Positions 1 to 9,623 of a stretch of DNA of 64,000 nucleotides are shown piece by piece. Numbering within the stretch: the first letter of the stretch is position 1; the number at the start of each line of letters is the position of its first letter. The translations under genes and the position numbers were made by a program. The notes beneath the pieces are model-generated. The model was not told where the DNA came from, ran no database searches, and saw only the letters and a program-made list of their open reading frames with translations. This DNA comes from Microvelia longipes (Eukaryota; Arthropoda; Insecta; Hemiptera; Veliidae), in contig JACMZG010001914.1 in NCBI GenBank assembly GCA_018340805.1, positions 16,869,247 to 16,933,246 on the forward strand, read 5' to 3'.

Positions 1-106
1 AATTATTGTGATATTTACTTGAAAATAATCTATAAAAAATTGATTATGTCAATTAAATTATTAATTATAACAATTAAATTAGAGATTAATTACATTAACA
101 TACCGA

Positions 107-180
107 GTCCGGTAGCTCAGCGGTAGAGCGCTCGCCTTTCGACCTGAAGAACGAGAGTTCAAATCCAGCCAGGGGAGGAC
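107..180 (+). ncRNA. tRNA-like Pol III promoter, possible SINE/retroposon head
   Basis: A tRNA-like D-arm (GCTC, loop, GAGC) carries a box-A-like TAGCTCAGCGG near 113, and a box-B-like AGTTCAAATCC lies at 156-166. That spacing suits a type-2 Pol III internal promoter. The outer four acceptor pairs (GTCC with GGAC) can form. The anticodon arm cannot form a normal 5-bp stem with a 7-nt loop, so this is not a functional tRNA. A tRNA-derived SINE head or a degenerate tRNA pseudogene are the two readings. Confidence 0.4.
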
Positions 181-856
181 CTTAATATGAGGCTATTCCT
201 TGTACTGTACTACAATCGGGAGGTCTTGAATTCAAGACTAGTCAACTTAGCCAGGTTTTACTTAGTTTCCTTGGCTGGTAATACGCAAATGCGGGGTTGG
301 TTCCTGTTTCATCCGAAACTAGTCTGGATCTACTCCATTGTCCATAGTTTATGAAAAGTTAATATAAGGTTTTGTGGGCAAATGGAGATGCAGGTTGGAA
401 AGATATGCTTAGCCTTCGTATGTTCTAAAACTTAGTCAGTAAAAGTGAAGCCAGAAAAAGAATAACGTAAGTGACTAGGAACGGAGTGCTCGATTCAGTA
501 ACACTGCGGAACTTTGACTTTCAGTTCAGGGCTAAAGAATGAGTTTGTGCACACTGATATAGGGGTTGCTAGAGTTCTTTGTTAGGTGGCACTGGACTAG
601 TCAGAGCGGTGAGCCTAGCCAGAGTCTGGTGATGCTAGAGGAGCTGATGCGATTGGTGAAACTGGTTAAACGAGGGTGGGCCAAGTGAGACTAATATGAT
701 TAGAGAAGCTAGTAAGACTAGATGAACTAAGCATACTGTGAACAAGTATTCGGTGCTAGCCAGAGTGGTGAGCGTAGCCAGAGTCTAACTGGTCTAGATT
801 AATTCACTAGATTAATTCACTTTATCTGTTAGAAAAATGCGGTAAAGTATCCTTTA

Positions 857-861
857 TTGGG
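857..861 (+). repeat. target-site duplication TTGGG, left copy
   Basis: It sits immediately before TGTTAA of the 5' LTR and matches 7223-7227 exactly. The same sequence continues GTGTTA on the right flank, so the empty site would have read ATTGGGTGTTA. Confidence 0.85.
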
Positions 862-1761
862 TGTTAAGTTATGTAACATGTTTGATTTTAGTTTTATGAG
901 TTTATTTCTTGATCCTACATAAGGTTACATTAAGAGGTCCTACTTCTCTTAGATAATTAGATTATCCCTTTACCTCCATCTTTGAATCTGTTTCTATAGA
1001 TGTTATTGAAAATAATCTTTCTTTTATGATTTCGTTTCCTTATTTCTGGCTAACTGGCCTTTATAATCTTCGATATTTGCAATGGCTGACATCCTCCCAG
1101 ATGTCTACCACCACCTTCCAGCTCTCTTTGTTATGGAATAAACACTTCAACTTCTCCATGATTTTGGAGTTAGTTCAAGTCTAACACCAGCCTTGTGAGT
1201 GTTTAAAGAAGCCTCTTTACACTATTTCGATTTTCCTTATACTTCGAACCAACCGTTAGACTTAGCTCAAGTTTTGCTCCTCTTTAAGTGCAGTGCTTAA
1301 TTAGAGTAATTAACCAAACCTTCCGTGCCGTTGCTGCCACCCGGTTTAGCGTCGGTTACCGTATTGTGCTGTTACAACTGTTATACAGCGTTACCAATCT
1401 TTAGTGCTTGTTTGTGCACACAGGATTTACCTCACCATACTACCACCATTCTACCATCATTCTACAACCAGGCCAGATTCACCTCTTATATTTTAATAAC
1501 TATTGGATCCCTTTAACCAATTACTTTGCCATTGCCATCATTATTAGTATCTATGCCATTTCATCTGTTTTTTTTTTTAATTAAAAATCATTTTACAAAA
1601 GGACTCTAAACCTAATCATTATTTTATAATTTGTGTAATGCCTAAATCTGATTTGTCTTATTTTAAGGGTAAAATATATATGTTTAAAACTAGCCTCCTT
1701 GTTTGTTGTATTATTTATCCATTTTATTTTATTTTAATATACAGTCCTCTTACCACCAACA
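862..1761 (+). repeat. 5' LTR of the Pao element
   Basis: It starts TGTTAAGTTATGTAACATG and ends ACCACCAACA, giving TGTT...AACA ends. It is nearly identical to 6321-7222. The differences include G/T near base 7, one A/C near 1143, and length changes in T runs near 980, 1005 and 1570. The terminal A is placed by alignment with the 3' copy and by the flanking TTGGG duplication. Confidence 0.93.
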
Positions 1762-1767
1762 TATTTT

Positions 1768-1787
1768 TGGTCCGTTCGAGCCAAGGG
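1768..1787 (+). promoter_or_regulatory. candidate primer binding site
   Basis: TGGTCCGTTCGAGCCAAGGG begins 6 bases after the 5' LTR. TGG would pair with the CCA end of a tRNA, and the position is right for priming minus-strand synthesis. I could not match the following bases to a specific tRNA, so the primer is unidentified. Confidence 0.5.
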
Positions 1788-3213
1788 ATATTTTTAATTA
1801 TTTTAATTGTCTTGTATAACCACAATATATATCCCAAGTCCTCTGTTTAGTTTATGTGGTTTACTAAGATTTTAATTTTAATGATTTATTATCCAAAATA
1901 TATTTTTCCCAGCTTAAATGTGTAAGTGTGTAAAGTGTAATTTGTTCTTTTTAAGTTTTTCAAAGACAATAATTTGTGTTTTAGCCTTCTTATAAACAGA
2001 TTCCTATTTTAATTGTCCTATATTGGCTTTGCCATTTTATTTTTTACATTTACATTGCATTTTATATTTACATTTACTTGAAATGCTAAATATAAATTGA
2101 CAATTATATTTAGCATTTCAAGAAAAGTTTTGCTTTAGTTTCCCTATCCGTTTCAAGTTCCTATTTATTGTTATTTTATTTTTTATCCATTTTTATAGTA
2201 ATTGTTTCATCCTTTGTAACTACAACTTTCCTATTTATTGTAATTGACATTGTCCTATTCATTGCTATTGTAATTTTTCCATCCATTGTAATTACAACTT
2301 TCCTACCCATTGTAATTGCAACTTGCCTATTTATTGTAATGACATTTTCCTATACATTGTATTATATTTTTTCCATCCATTTATATTTTAGCACACCAAT
2401 TCCATGTTTTGTTGTAAGTTTCTAACCTATTTTTATGTCATTTATCAACCTTTTTTATTGTAAATTTCCCAGCTATTTTTATTGTAATTTCCTAACCCAT
2501 TTTTTTGTATTCCGATCCATTTCATGAATTATTCAAATTTTATTAAGTTTTACTTTTCCAAATCCAAATTATTCTAACTTCCAATCTTTTGTTTTATTAT
2601 TCCAATTAGTATTTTATTTACTAATTTCTCACTCTTATTGTTTCTTTAATTTCCTTATCCGTTCTTATTTTTAATTTGCCTATTTATATAATTTTATTTT
2701 ATTGCCTATGTTGATATATTCCCCATCTATTTTCATTTGAACTTGCCTATTTATCCCTTTTGATTGCAAGTTACAAATCTATTTTTACTTTACCTATTCA
2801 TAATTTTTATTTATTTCCTATCCATTTTTATCTTCGTTGCCTTCATAATGAGCATAAAAGAGTCAAATTTAGGTTTTGAAATCCCTCTTCTTTATCTAGG
2901 TAACCCACAAGAAAACCTACCTCCTAATCTACCTCTTAATCCCATTATATTTCTTTTGAGTTCAAACCAACAAAGTTCTTTGTTGATATAACGTCCAAAA
3001 TACGAATAGTAGAGCCCAGCTTAAAATTTTGAGTGGGGATGTGAACCAAATGTAACATGGGTAAACGTGTCATAAAAGATGTGATTAAAACTTTCCAATG
3101 AATTTTAAAGGGATGTTGGCAGTTAAATATGCTCCAAAAAGAAGTATTTGTCTCTTTCCTTGCCACCCAGTCCAGTGCTATCCTAGCACATCGAAGGATC
3201 TATTTTCCTTTAG
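1788..3213 (+). other. Pao leader with degenerate T-rich tandem repeats
   Basis: This 1.4-kb untranslated leader is strongly T-rich on the plus strand. Between about 2140 and 2830 a ~30-bp motif recurs in degenerate form, built on CTATTTATTGTAATT and CCATTTTTAT. Short open frames here are low-complexity (I/F/L/V-rich) and are not convincing genes. The purine-poor composition could matter for RNA export or packaging, but nothing shows this directly. Confidence 0.6.
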
Positions 3214-6200
3214 ATGAAGACAACCCAGAACCTATGCCGATTTAATACCAATTTTGATATTACCCAGTTCGAGTTAGAACTCAAGTCTACTATGTCTTCG
3301 CCTGTACCCTCTCCTCTTCCAAGTCCTTCCTTTATAGACCAAGCCTATTGTGACCAGATGTTTGATCCCAACACCCGAGCTAATAGATCCAACCCACCAT
3401 ATTTTGATGTGCCTGTGTTTAAAGGTGATAAATCCGAATGGCCTAAATTTAAACAAGTGTTTAAATCCATTGTCCATGATAATCCTAGTGTTCCTATTTC
3501 CGAAAAATTCTATTGTTTGTCTACCAAATTAAAAGGTGAACCTTCAGCCTTAATTTCCTCCTATGCCTTAGAAGAATCTACGTATAGTGAAGCATGGGAT
3601 GCTTTACTTAAAAACTATGACCAAAGAGCACCAGCCAAACCCCAATTTGACAAATCTTCTCCCAGTAAGATTTGTAAGCTTACTTCAGCTAATATTGAAC
3701 CAGGGTCAACTAATAAGCTAAATAGCCTTAAGCCTAAAAAGTCTAATTATCCTTTTACAGTTGAAGCCGCTCCTTATAGTTGTAAGTCACTTAATGCTAA
3801 GCAAATCCCTGCTTATGCTAATAAGTTGACACCTTGCTGTTGCAATCGATGTCACTTACTTTACCTATGTCCTAAATTCAAAGAGCTATCTATTAAAAAT
3901 CGTTGGAGTTTTGTTAAAGGCCAAAAAATCTGTTTTTGTTGTTTCCGATCTCATAGAGTTTTACATTGTACTTCCCTTAAGCGCTGTATGGTTAATGAAT
4001 GTGGATTAAAGCACCACAGTCTCCTCCATAAACATTACTCCAAACAAAGTCTCCCTCCTATGCAATCCAATGGCAATCATCCTCCTAACCTAAAGCCTAC
4101 TGTCGCACATGCTATAGAACCTCCTAATACTTTATCCAATCCTTTTGTTGTTAATAACTATGATCGTTTTACCCAAGTCCCTTTTAGCACTGTTAATGTA
4201 TTTACCAATGTTAAATGGTATAATTTACAACCGATGATACTGGTGATTGATAGCTGTGCCCATTTTTCCTTAATTTCCGCTAATTGTGCTAAACACCTTG
4301 GTGTATCCTCCCAAGTTTCTTTTCAAGGATCTGGTTTAATGCCACTTCCTAAGGTCCGAGAAAAATTGAACTGCACTCTTGTTTCAAGAATTGATCCTAG
4401 TAAAAGATTAGAATCAAGTTTATTAATTGATCTTGATACCTTTGGTAGTAATATGCCAACTTCTCCACTCAATCCTATTTCAACCAATGTTTCGACTAGC
4501 AATCTCGCTAATCTCTTTTTTTGGAATCCTTGCCCAATAGATTTTCTTCTTGGTGCAGATTTTTACCTTAAAATCCTATGTACCGTCCCTCTTCCTAAAG
4601 GTGAAAATAGTTTTAGTGCTATTTCTACTGTCTTTGGTAAATTCCTAATAAGCCCTATCCAAGTCAGCCAAGAAAATTATTGTATTAGTTTCATATCCTC
4701 TCCGTCATGCGAATCCATGTTTATTCCTAATCAAACACCGGAGGAAACCTTACCTTATCCTATACCTTCCAAAGAAACCCCTGATCAAAATGTTGTTCCA
4801 CATAATGGCCAGTGTGCCAATGTGATTCCTCAAGTTCCAATTCTAACCAAGGATATTTGTCCAAATCTTAATATGACTAGGTTTGTACCGAAGTCACTTC
4901 CATCTTGTTGCTCTAATATAAAGACATCCAATAAAGTTTCCATTCCTTCCTCAATTTCAAATGTTTCCACAATTGATCTACCTGAAAGTATTATTTATGA
5001 ATCCTCTTTTAATAACTATTCCTCTGAGAAATTTCCTCCTCCAAACAAAGATGAATCCGCCATACTTCCCAAACTTAAGGTTAAGTTTTTATTTGACTGT
5101 TTCCAGGCTAATAAATACTTTTCTTATGCTGAATCGTCTCTATGTTTTGATTTGCCTTATTATTCCCCCTCTTATGTCTTTGAAGTCAAACACTGTAAAA
5201 CTTTGTTTGATGAAGTTAACTCTAGTGAGAATACTCCAGTCCGTATCTTAATACCTTCTGCAGATGAGAACGAGATGTTTTCTTATTGCCATTTATTCTC
5301 AACTACAATGTTTACTTATACTAATCATAACTATTCCAATTTTCTATTCTCCTGTTCTATTAGTATCTCCTTAGACTCTAACCTGGAGTTATTAACTCCC
5401 TTTGTAAGCATTTTATTTTTGGATATTAGTACGGTACTTAATGAGGTTACCAACCTCCTCAACTTTCCTAGCCAATCCTGCTTTATTTATTTCTTTAACT
5501 CAAAGTCATCCCAGATATTGAATTTCCAAATTCAGCTAAAGTCTATAATGGAAGCCTTTTATTTCAATTATAACTTTATTCAACTTAATAGTTATTATAA
5601 TACTCAATATTTAACTAGCCATTTTGAAAAGGTAACCTTCTGTGATGCTATTATTGAAGTGTTCGTTGATCTTTCCAATGTTAAATTGACCTCATCAAAT
5701 GATGAATTCATCTTATCCGTCATTCAGCCCAAACTCATCCTAGCACCTTCCATTCCTCAACGTCTCCTACACTTTCCACTCTTTTCTTATGGTAATGTGA
5801 ACCCCTTTAGCTCCAACTGTTATGATCACCTTGTTTCTAGCCCTTCCTTGTGTTTCTCAATTCTTAAATACCATCAAATGTTATCCTTCCTTATAGTTTA
5901 TATGTTATTTCAGATCCTTTGTGATTTCCAAACCTGCTTCCAGGGCCTAGTACCTCCAGGAAACCTTTTCTTCTTTCCCAAGTGTTTTATTTTCTTATGC
6001 TGTATATTTACTGGTTGTCCTTTTGCTCACCTTCCCCTAGGTATTCTCAGGGTGGGCGGACATTACAATACCATGGTTGATCCTAACTTAGTTTATCCTC
6101 CATCCATTCCTAACCCTATTGATATCAAAGTTTTCCAAGTCAGTACCCATCCAGGTTTTTCCACATGTATCCTAAGCTTCCCTCTCCTCCTCATAGTTAT

Positions 6201-6381
6201 TATTGTTAGATACGTTTATAGCCAAAATGGATCCACCACCTGTCCATGGCGCCCAACTTGGGGCCATCCAATTGTTCCTCGCACCTCTTGTAAAGCGATA
6301 CCCGCTTTAGGTGGGCGGAATGTTAATTTATGTAACATGTTTGATTTTAGTTTTATGAGTTTATTTCTTGATCCTACATAA
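3214..6381 (+). CDS. Pao-type gag-protease polyprotein, no polymerase
   Basis: A 1055-residue ORF fills the internal region. Residues ~60-140 match the Pao gag domain (DUF1759-type), opening with PYFDVPVFKGDKSEWPKF. Residues ~207-275 form a Cys/His zinc-knuckle region of the Pao kind (CNRC, CFCC, HC, C..H). Residues ~322-465 look like the Pao aspartic protease: a beta-strand leads into D346-S347-C348, then IDFLLGADF at ~442-450 and a FGKFLISP segment near 475. The active site normally reads D-S/T-G, so Cys in place of Gly suggests an impaired protease. Residues ~480-1000 are Ser/Phe/Leu/Asn-rich, have hydrophobic stretches near the end, and resemble no polymerase domain. The end, LGGRNV, is encoded by the purine tract and 20 codons run into the 3' LTR. 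Autonomous Pao polyproteins are much longer. The start at 3214 is the first ATG; Met27 (3292), ahead of a Ser/Pro-rich stretch, is an alternative. Confidence 0.88.
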   Translation: MKTTQNLCRFNTNFDITQFELELKSTMSSPVPSPLPSPSFIDQAYCDQMFDPNTRANRSNPPYFDVPVFKGDKSEWPKFKQVFKSIVHDNPSVPISEKFYCLSTKLKGEPSALISSYALEESTYSEAWDALLKNYDQRAPAKPQFDKSSPSKICKLTSANIEPGSTNKLNSLKPKKSNYPFTVEAAPYSCKSLNAKQIPAYANKLTPCCCNRCHLLYLCPKFKELSIKNRWSFVKGQKICFCCFRSHRVLHCTSLKRCMVNECGLKHHSLLHKHYSKQSLPPMQSNGNHPPNLKPTVAHAIEPPNTLSNPFVVNNYDRFTQVPFSTVNVFTNVKWYNLQPMILVIDSCAHFSLISANCAKHLGVSSQVSFQGSGLMPLPKVREKLNCTLVSRIDPSKRLESSLLIDLDTFGSNMPTSPLNPISTNVSTSNLANLFFWNPCPIDFLLGADFYLKILCTVPLPKGENSFSAISTVFGKFLISPIQVSQENYCISFISSPSCESMFIPNQTPEETLPYPIPSKETPDQNVVPHNGQCANVIPQVPILTKDICPNLNMTRFVPKSLPSCCSNIKTSNKVSIPSSISNVSTIDLPESIIYESSFNNYSSEKFPPPNKDESAILPKLKVKFLFDCFQANKYFSYAESSLCFDLPYYSPSYVFEVKHCKTLFDEVNSSENTPVRILIPSADENEMFSYCHLFSTTMFTYTNHNYSNFLFSCSISISLDSNLELLTPFVSILFLDISTVLNEVTNLLNFPSQSCFIYFFNSKSSQILNFQIQLKSIMEAFYFNYNFIQLNSYYNTQYLTSHFEKVTFCDAIIEVFVDLSNVKLTSSNDEFILSVIQPKLILAPSIPQRLLHFPLFSYGNVNPFSSNCYDHLVSSPSLCFSILKYHQMLSFLIVYMLFQILCDFQTCFQGLVPPGNLFFFPKCFIFLCCIFTGCPFAHLPLGILRVGGHYNTMVDPNLVYPPSIPNPIDIKVFQVSTHPGFSTCILSFPLLLIVIIVRYVYSQNGSTTCPWRPTWGHPIVPRTSCKAIPALGGRNVNLCNMFDFSFMSLFLDPT
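6247..6264 (+). other. primer-binding-site-like motif inside the ORF 3' end
   Basis: TGGCGCCCAACTTGGGGC resembles the TGGCGCCC-type primer binding sites used by many retroelements. It lies 57 bases upstream of the 3' LTR, not after the 5' LTR. It may be coincidence or a relic of an element-element rearrangement. Confidence 0.3.
6308..6320 (+). promoter_or_regulatory. polypurine tract
   Basis: TAGGTGGGCGGAA directly precedes TGTTAA of the 3' LTR, the position expected for the plus-strand primer. A near-copy, CAGGGTGGGCGGA, lies at 6048-6060 inside the ORF and could be a second (central) tract or a duplication relic. Confidence 0.7.
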
Positions 6382-7222
6382 GGTTACATTAAGAGGTCCT
6401 ACTTCTCTTAGATAATTAGATTATCCCTTTACCTCCATCTTTTGAATCTGTTTCTATAGATGTTTATTGAAAATAATCTTTCTTTTATGATTTCGTTTCC
6501 TTATTTCTGGCTAACTGGCCTTTATAATCTTCGATATTTGCAATGGCTGACATCCTCCCAGATGTCTACCACCACCTTCCAGCTCTCTTTGTTATGGAAT
6601 AAACCCTTCAACTTCTCCATGATTTTGGAGTTAGTTCAAGTCTAACACCAGCCTTGTGAGTGTTTAAAGAAGCCTCTTTACACTATTTCGATTTTCCTTA
6701 TACTTCGAACCAACCGTTAGACTTAGCTCAAGTTTTGCTCCTCTTTAAGTGCAGTGCTTAATTAGAGTAATTAACCAAACCTTCCGTGCCGTTGCTGCCA
6801 CCCGGTTTAGCGTCGGTTACCGTATTGTGCTGTTACAACTGTTATACAGCGTTACCAATCTTTAGTGCTTGTTTGTGCACACAGGATTTACCTCACCATA
6901 CTACCACCATTCTACACCATCATTCTACAACCAGGCCAGATTCACCTCTTATATTTTAATAACTATTGGATCCCTTCAACCAATTACTTTGCCATTGCCA
7001 TCATTATTAGTATCTATGCCATTTCATCTGTTTTTTTTAATTAATATCATTTTACAAAAGGACTCTAAACCTAATCATTATTTTATAATTTGTGTAATGC
7101 CTAAATCTGATTTGTCTTATTTTAAGGGTAAAATATTATATGTTTAAAACTAGCCTCCTTGTTTGTTGTATTTATTTATCCATTTTATTTTATTTTAATA
7201 TACAGTCCTCTTACCACCAATA
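6321..7222 (+). repeat. 3' LTR of the Pao element
   Basis: Nearly identical to 862-1761 along its whole length. It begins TGTTAATTTATGTAACATG and ends ACCACCAATA just before the TTGGG duplication. Confidence 0.93.
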
Positions 7223-7227
7223 TTGGG
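7223..7227 (+). repeat. target-site duplication TTGGG, right copy
   Basis: It sits immediately after the 3' LTR end (ACCACCAATA) and is identical to 857-861. Confidence 0.85.
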
Positions 7228-7324
7228 TGTTATACCCACCTTTTTAACGAAGGGGCTTGAGTGCATGTAATAACAAACTTGGAGCATGCGCTCAATAAAA
7301 TAAAATTATAAATAAAAAAAAAAC
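7228..7324 (+). repeat. possible 3' end of the interrupted retroposon
   Basis: After the Pao element the flanking sequence continues for about 90 bp, passes two AATAAA-type signals near 7295-7315, and ends in an A-rich run. This is the appearance of a retroposed transcript end. The link to 107-861 is inferred from the shared insertion site. Confidence 0.35.
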
Positions 7325-8064
7325 TGTGGACAAGTCATATGTACCGCTATGTACGGAGGGTGTGCTTCCTATGATTGAGTGTGTACAAACTCTGGGGTGG
7401 ACTAGTTGAGTGAGACTTGAGTGAGGGGAAAACGCTAATATGCCCTACGAGTTTAAGCGTAAAAAATGGAATTACAGAATTACAACTATGCACTTAAAAA
7501 GTATTCGCGAATCCCTCTAATATTTCAAACAGAAGTCTGAAATTTAGAAGAATTGCCAATATCGTTTAATTTCTCAAGACTAGAACCTGCAGACGTTGAT
7601 AATCAGCTTTCTCGATGACCTCTTGTTTAACCTGGGATTTCAAAAACCTAACTAAGCACATTATTTCAGTGAATTCTTAAAACACCATTATAAATAAGTT
7701 TATAACATCCACAAAACTAACTATTATAAAACATCGTGTAATTTTGTCTTAATCCATCCTCGAAATTCTGATAATGTCCTAATATGGATCCAAAGGTAAT
7801 AAATATGCGTCATCTTCTGACGAAAATTCCCTATAAGCAATCAATAAACAACCTTTCTGTTAAATTATAAATGTTATACAATTTTTGACCGAAAGAATAT
7901 AATTATGCAACAGTCAGCTAGAAGTGTAATAAATAAATTGCTATCTGGGAACTGTTCCATCACTCGACATTTATTTATCAAATTCATTTATTAATTAATT
8001 GCAGTGACATCTAATTTCTAAAATATTTGAATTCTCAAAATTTAACTTTCTTTATTTGTCGCAG
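7325..8064. other. intergenic, no recognised feature
   Basis: Ordinary AT-rich sequence. The last ~25 bases (to 8064) form a pyrimidine-rich tract ending in CAG, which is why the next segment is listed as a possible exon. Confidence 0.5.
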
Positions 8065-8247
8065 ACTCAAAATTTGAAAGAAAATATAAATGCTGACGAC
8101 AACAAAATAATGCCGACGACTCCAGGGTCTTTCGAATTACGATATTTAAGCAATATAACAAAACTTGTAGCATTTAACACTGAAGTTTGTGCAATTTTGA
8201 TGATACTTATGGATGTATTTAGGGAATCTACGCGTAGCAAAAAATGA
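8065..8247 (+). CDS. possible terminal coding exon, unknown product
   Basis: A splice-acceptor-like CTTTCTTTATTTGTCGCAG ends at 8064. The frame entered (ACT CAA AAT) stays open for 60 codons to a TGA at 8245-8247. The conceptual peptide has mixed, protein-like composition (for example FELRYLSNITKLVAFN) and ends in a basic TRSKK. I do not recognise a family. No partner exon or poly(A) signal is evident, so chance remains possible. Confidence 0.22.
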   Translation, partial: TQNLKENINADDNKIMPTTPGSFELRYLSNITKLVAFNTEVCAILMILMDVFRESTRSKK

Positions 8248-8590
8248 AGATATGTGACGTCACAAAATCACTAGGTAAATATTATCAAGTAAAAGCATAA
8301 AGATCACCGATCATGTAACCTACGTAAAAATTGTGGAGTAAACAGTAAATGCTGGTCAACAAGGGAAACGACTGCAGCGCTGGGTGTCCACTACGGACAA
8401 ATGAGAAACTAAAGAGTTAAATTTGCACGTTAATCCCGCGTTTTTACTAACTAAACATGTGCACAATTAAATTTTATATTTACAACGAGAGCTCACTTAA
8501 TATCATAAAAGCTCGAGTTGTATCGTTTCAAACAATCCATTGTGAAGTACATTATAATTAAGCCCTTAAGATACCGAATGCACAGTCAAC

Positions 8591-9347
8591 CATAGATAAA
8601 CAATATTAACATAGATGGCTCACTCAAAGATTTTTTTAAAAAAAATAGTTGATGGATGCAGGAGGCTCAAGTAGTCAGTCTAGTGTGGAGCGCGAACTGT
8701 CAGAAATTTTTATTTCTGTCATTTTTATTTATTTATTTTTATTCAACCAAACAACGAGCTGTTGAGGGTAATCAAGTCTTTCCATCCGCTTTTCAGCGCG
8801 CTAGAATGATGAGGAGTCGATGGATGAGTGAACAAGCTCTATAAGAAATTCGTATAAATTGGTAAAAAGTGAAATTTAATTTCTCACTCTTACTTCACCC
8901 ATACTGTCGTCCCCCTGGATTTGCCTTTAATGTCGAGTTTCAATTTTTGTTTGTTTCCTTCACTTATCCCGTTGCGCCAACCCGAGATGTTATATTCAGA
9001 TAGCCAAATTTAAATCTTAAGTCTAAAACACTGAAAAATAATTATTGTATTTTTTTAAGAAAACGATGGTGCTGCTTCGCGTGATGAGGCCCAAGTTTTG
9101 AAAACAAACTAATCGCGAATACTACAGCATACCATAGATCTTTGTTTACTTTTATTTTATTTTTACTAACGATTGGCAACTGTTTGTATTTAAAAATACT
9201 CGCACAATCTAGTAGAGAATAGTGCAAAATATATTTTTTACTACTAGGCTCTTCAGACTCAGTGATGAGGCCCCAACTTAAATAAACTGTTATTGAGTGT
9301 TCCTACTAACTCGGGAGTGAACATCTATGTTATATTGTTTATCTATG
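8591..9347 (+). mobile_element. ~757-bp TIR element, copy 1 (MITE-like)
   Basis: The left end begins CATAGATAAACAATATTAAC and the right end is its reverse complement over ~26 bases with one indel. The 8 bases outside each end are CAGTCAAC and CAGTCACT (6 of 8 equal), consistent with an old 8-bp target duplication. No transposase ORF. It aligns along its length with copy 2 at 9624-10378, with many small indels. The 8-bp duplication suits hAT or P superfamilies; the ends alone do not decide which. Confidence 0.75.
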
Positions 9348-9623
9348 CAGTCACTTAAACAAATAAGAACAAATAAAAATATATTAATTGATAATTTTGA
9401 AATCAATTTAGTCATGATTATGTTTTGACAGTTATATTACAGCTGAAATGAAAAATATTGGTTGCCCAGCAACCTACTACGAAACCAATAATACAAAACC
9501 TAGTTAAAATACATTATTTTTCTAAGGAAGAAAAAAAACACAAGTACAAATGTGTTTTGACATAAATAGTAAATAGTTCATATTTTAGCCACAAGAGTTG
9601 CCACTCAGCACAGACAGTATAAC

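Larger units (their letters stand above)
107..861 (+). repeat. 5' part of a tRNA-headed retroposon-like sequence
   Basis: This stretch is richer in G and C than its surroundings and has no long open frame. It starts with the tRNA-like promoter and contains two related ~35-bp blocks (from about 597 and about 757) sharing TGAGC(C/G)TAGCCAGAGTCT. It is interrupted by the Pao element. The continuation after the element (7228-7320) ends in AATAAA-like signals and a poly(A) run, so both parts may be one retroposed unit of about 0.85 kb. That joining is inference. Confidence 0.35.
862..7222 (+). mobile_element. BEL/Pao LTR retrotransposon, gag-protease only
   Basis: The two LTRs are direct repeats of 900 and 902 bp that begin TGTTAA. 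The element is flanked by a perfect 5-bp duplication TTGGG (857-861 and 7223-7227), the size typical of BEL/Pao insertions. A primer-binding-site candidate follows the 5' LTR and a purine-rich tract precedes the 3' LTR. The LTRs differ mainly by a few substitutions and single-base indels, so the insertion looks recent. The internal 4.56 kb holds one ORF with Pao-type gag and protease signatures. No reverse transcriptase, RNase H or integrase motifs are visible, and no catalytic YxDD box is seen. The copy is probably non-autonomous and would need enzymes in trans. Confidence 0.92.

Noticed and set aside
1768..1787. Naming the primer tRNA for the Pao element
   Set aside because: The bases after TGG do not match any tRNA 3' end I can derive with confidence.
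4961..5251. 96-codon frame overlapping the Pao ORF
   Set aside because: Shadow in another frame of the real gag-protease ORF.
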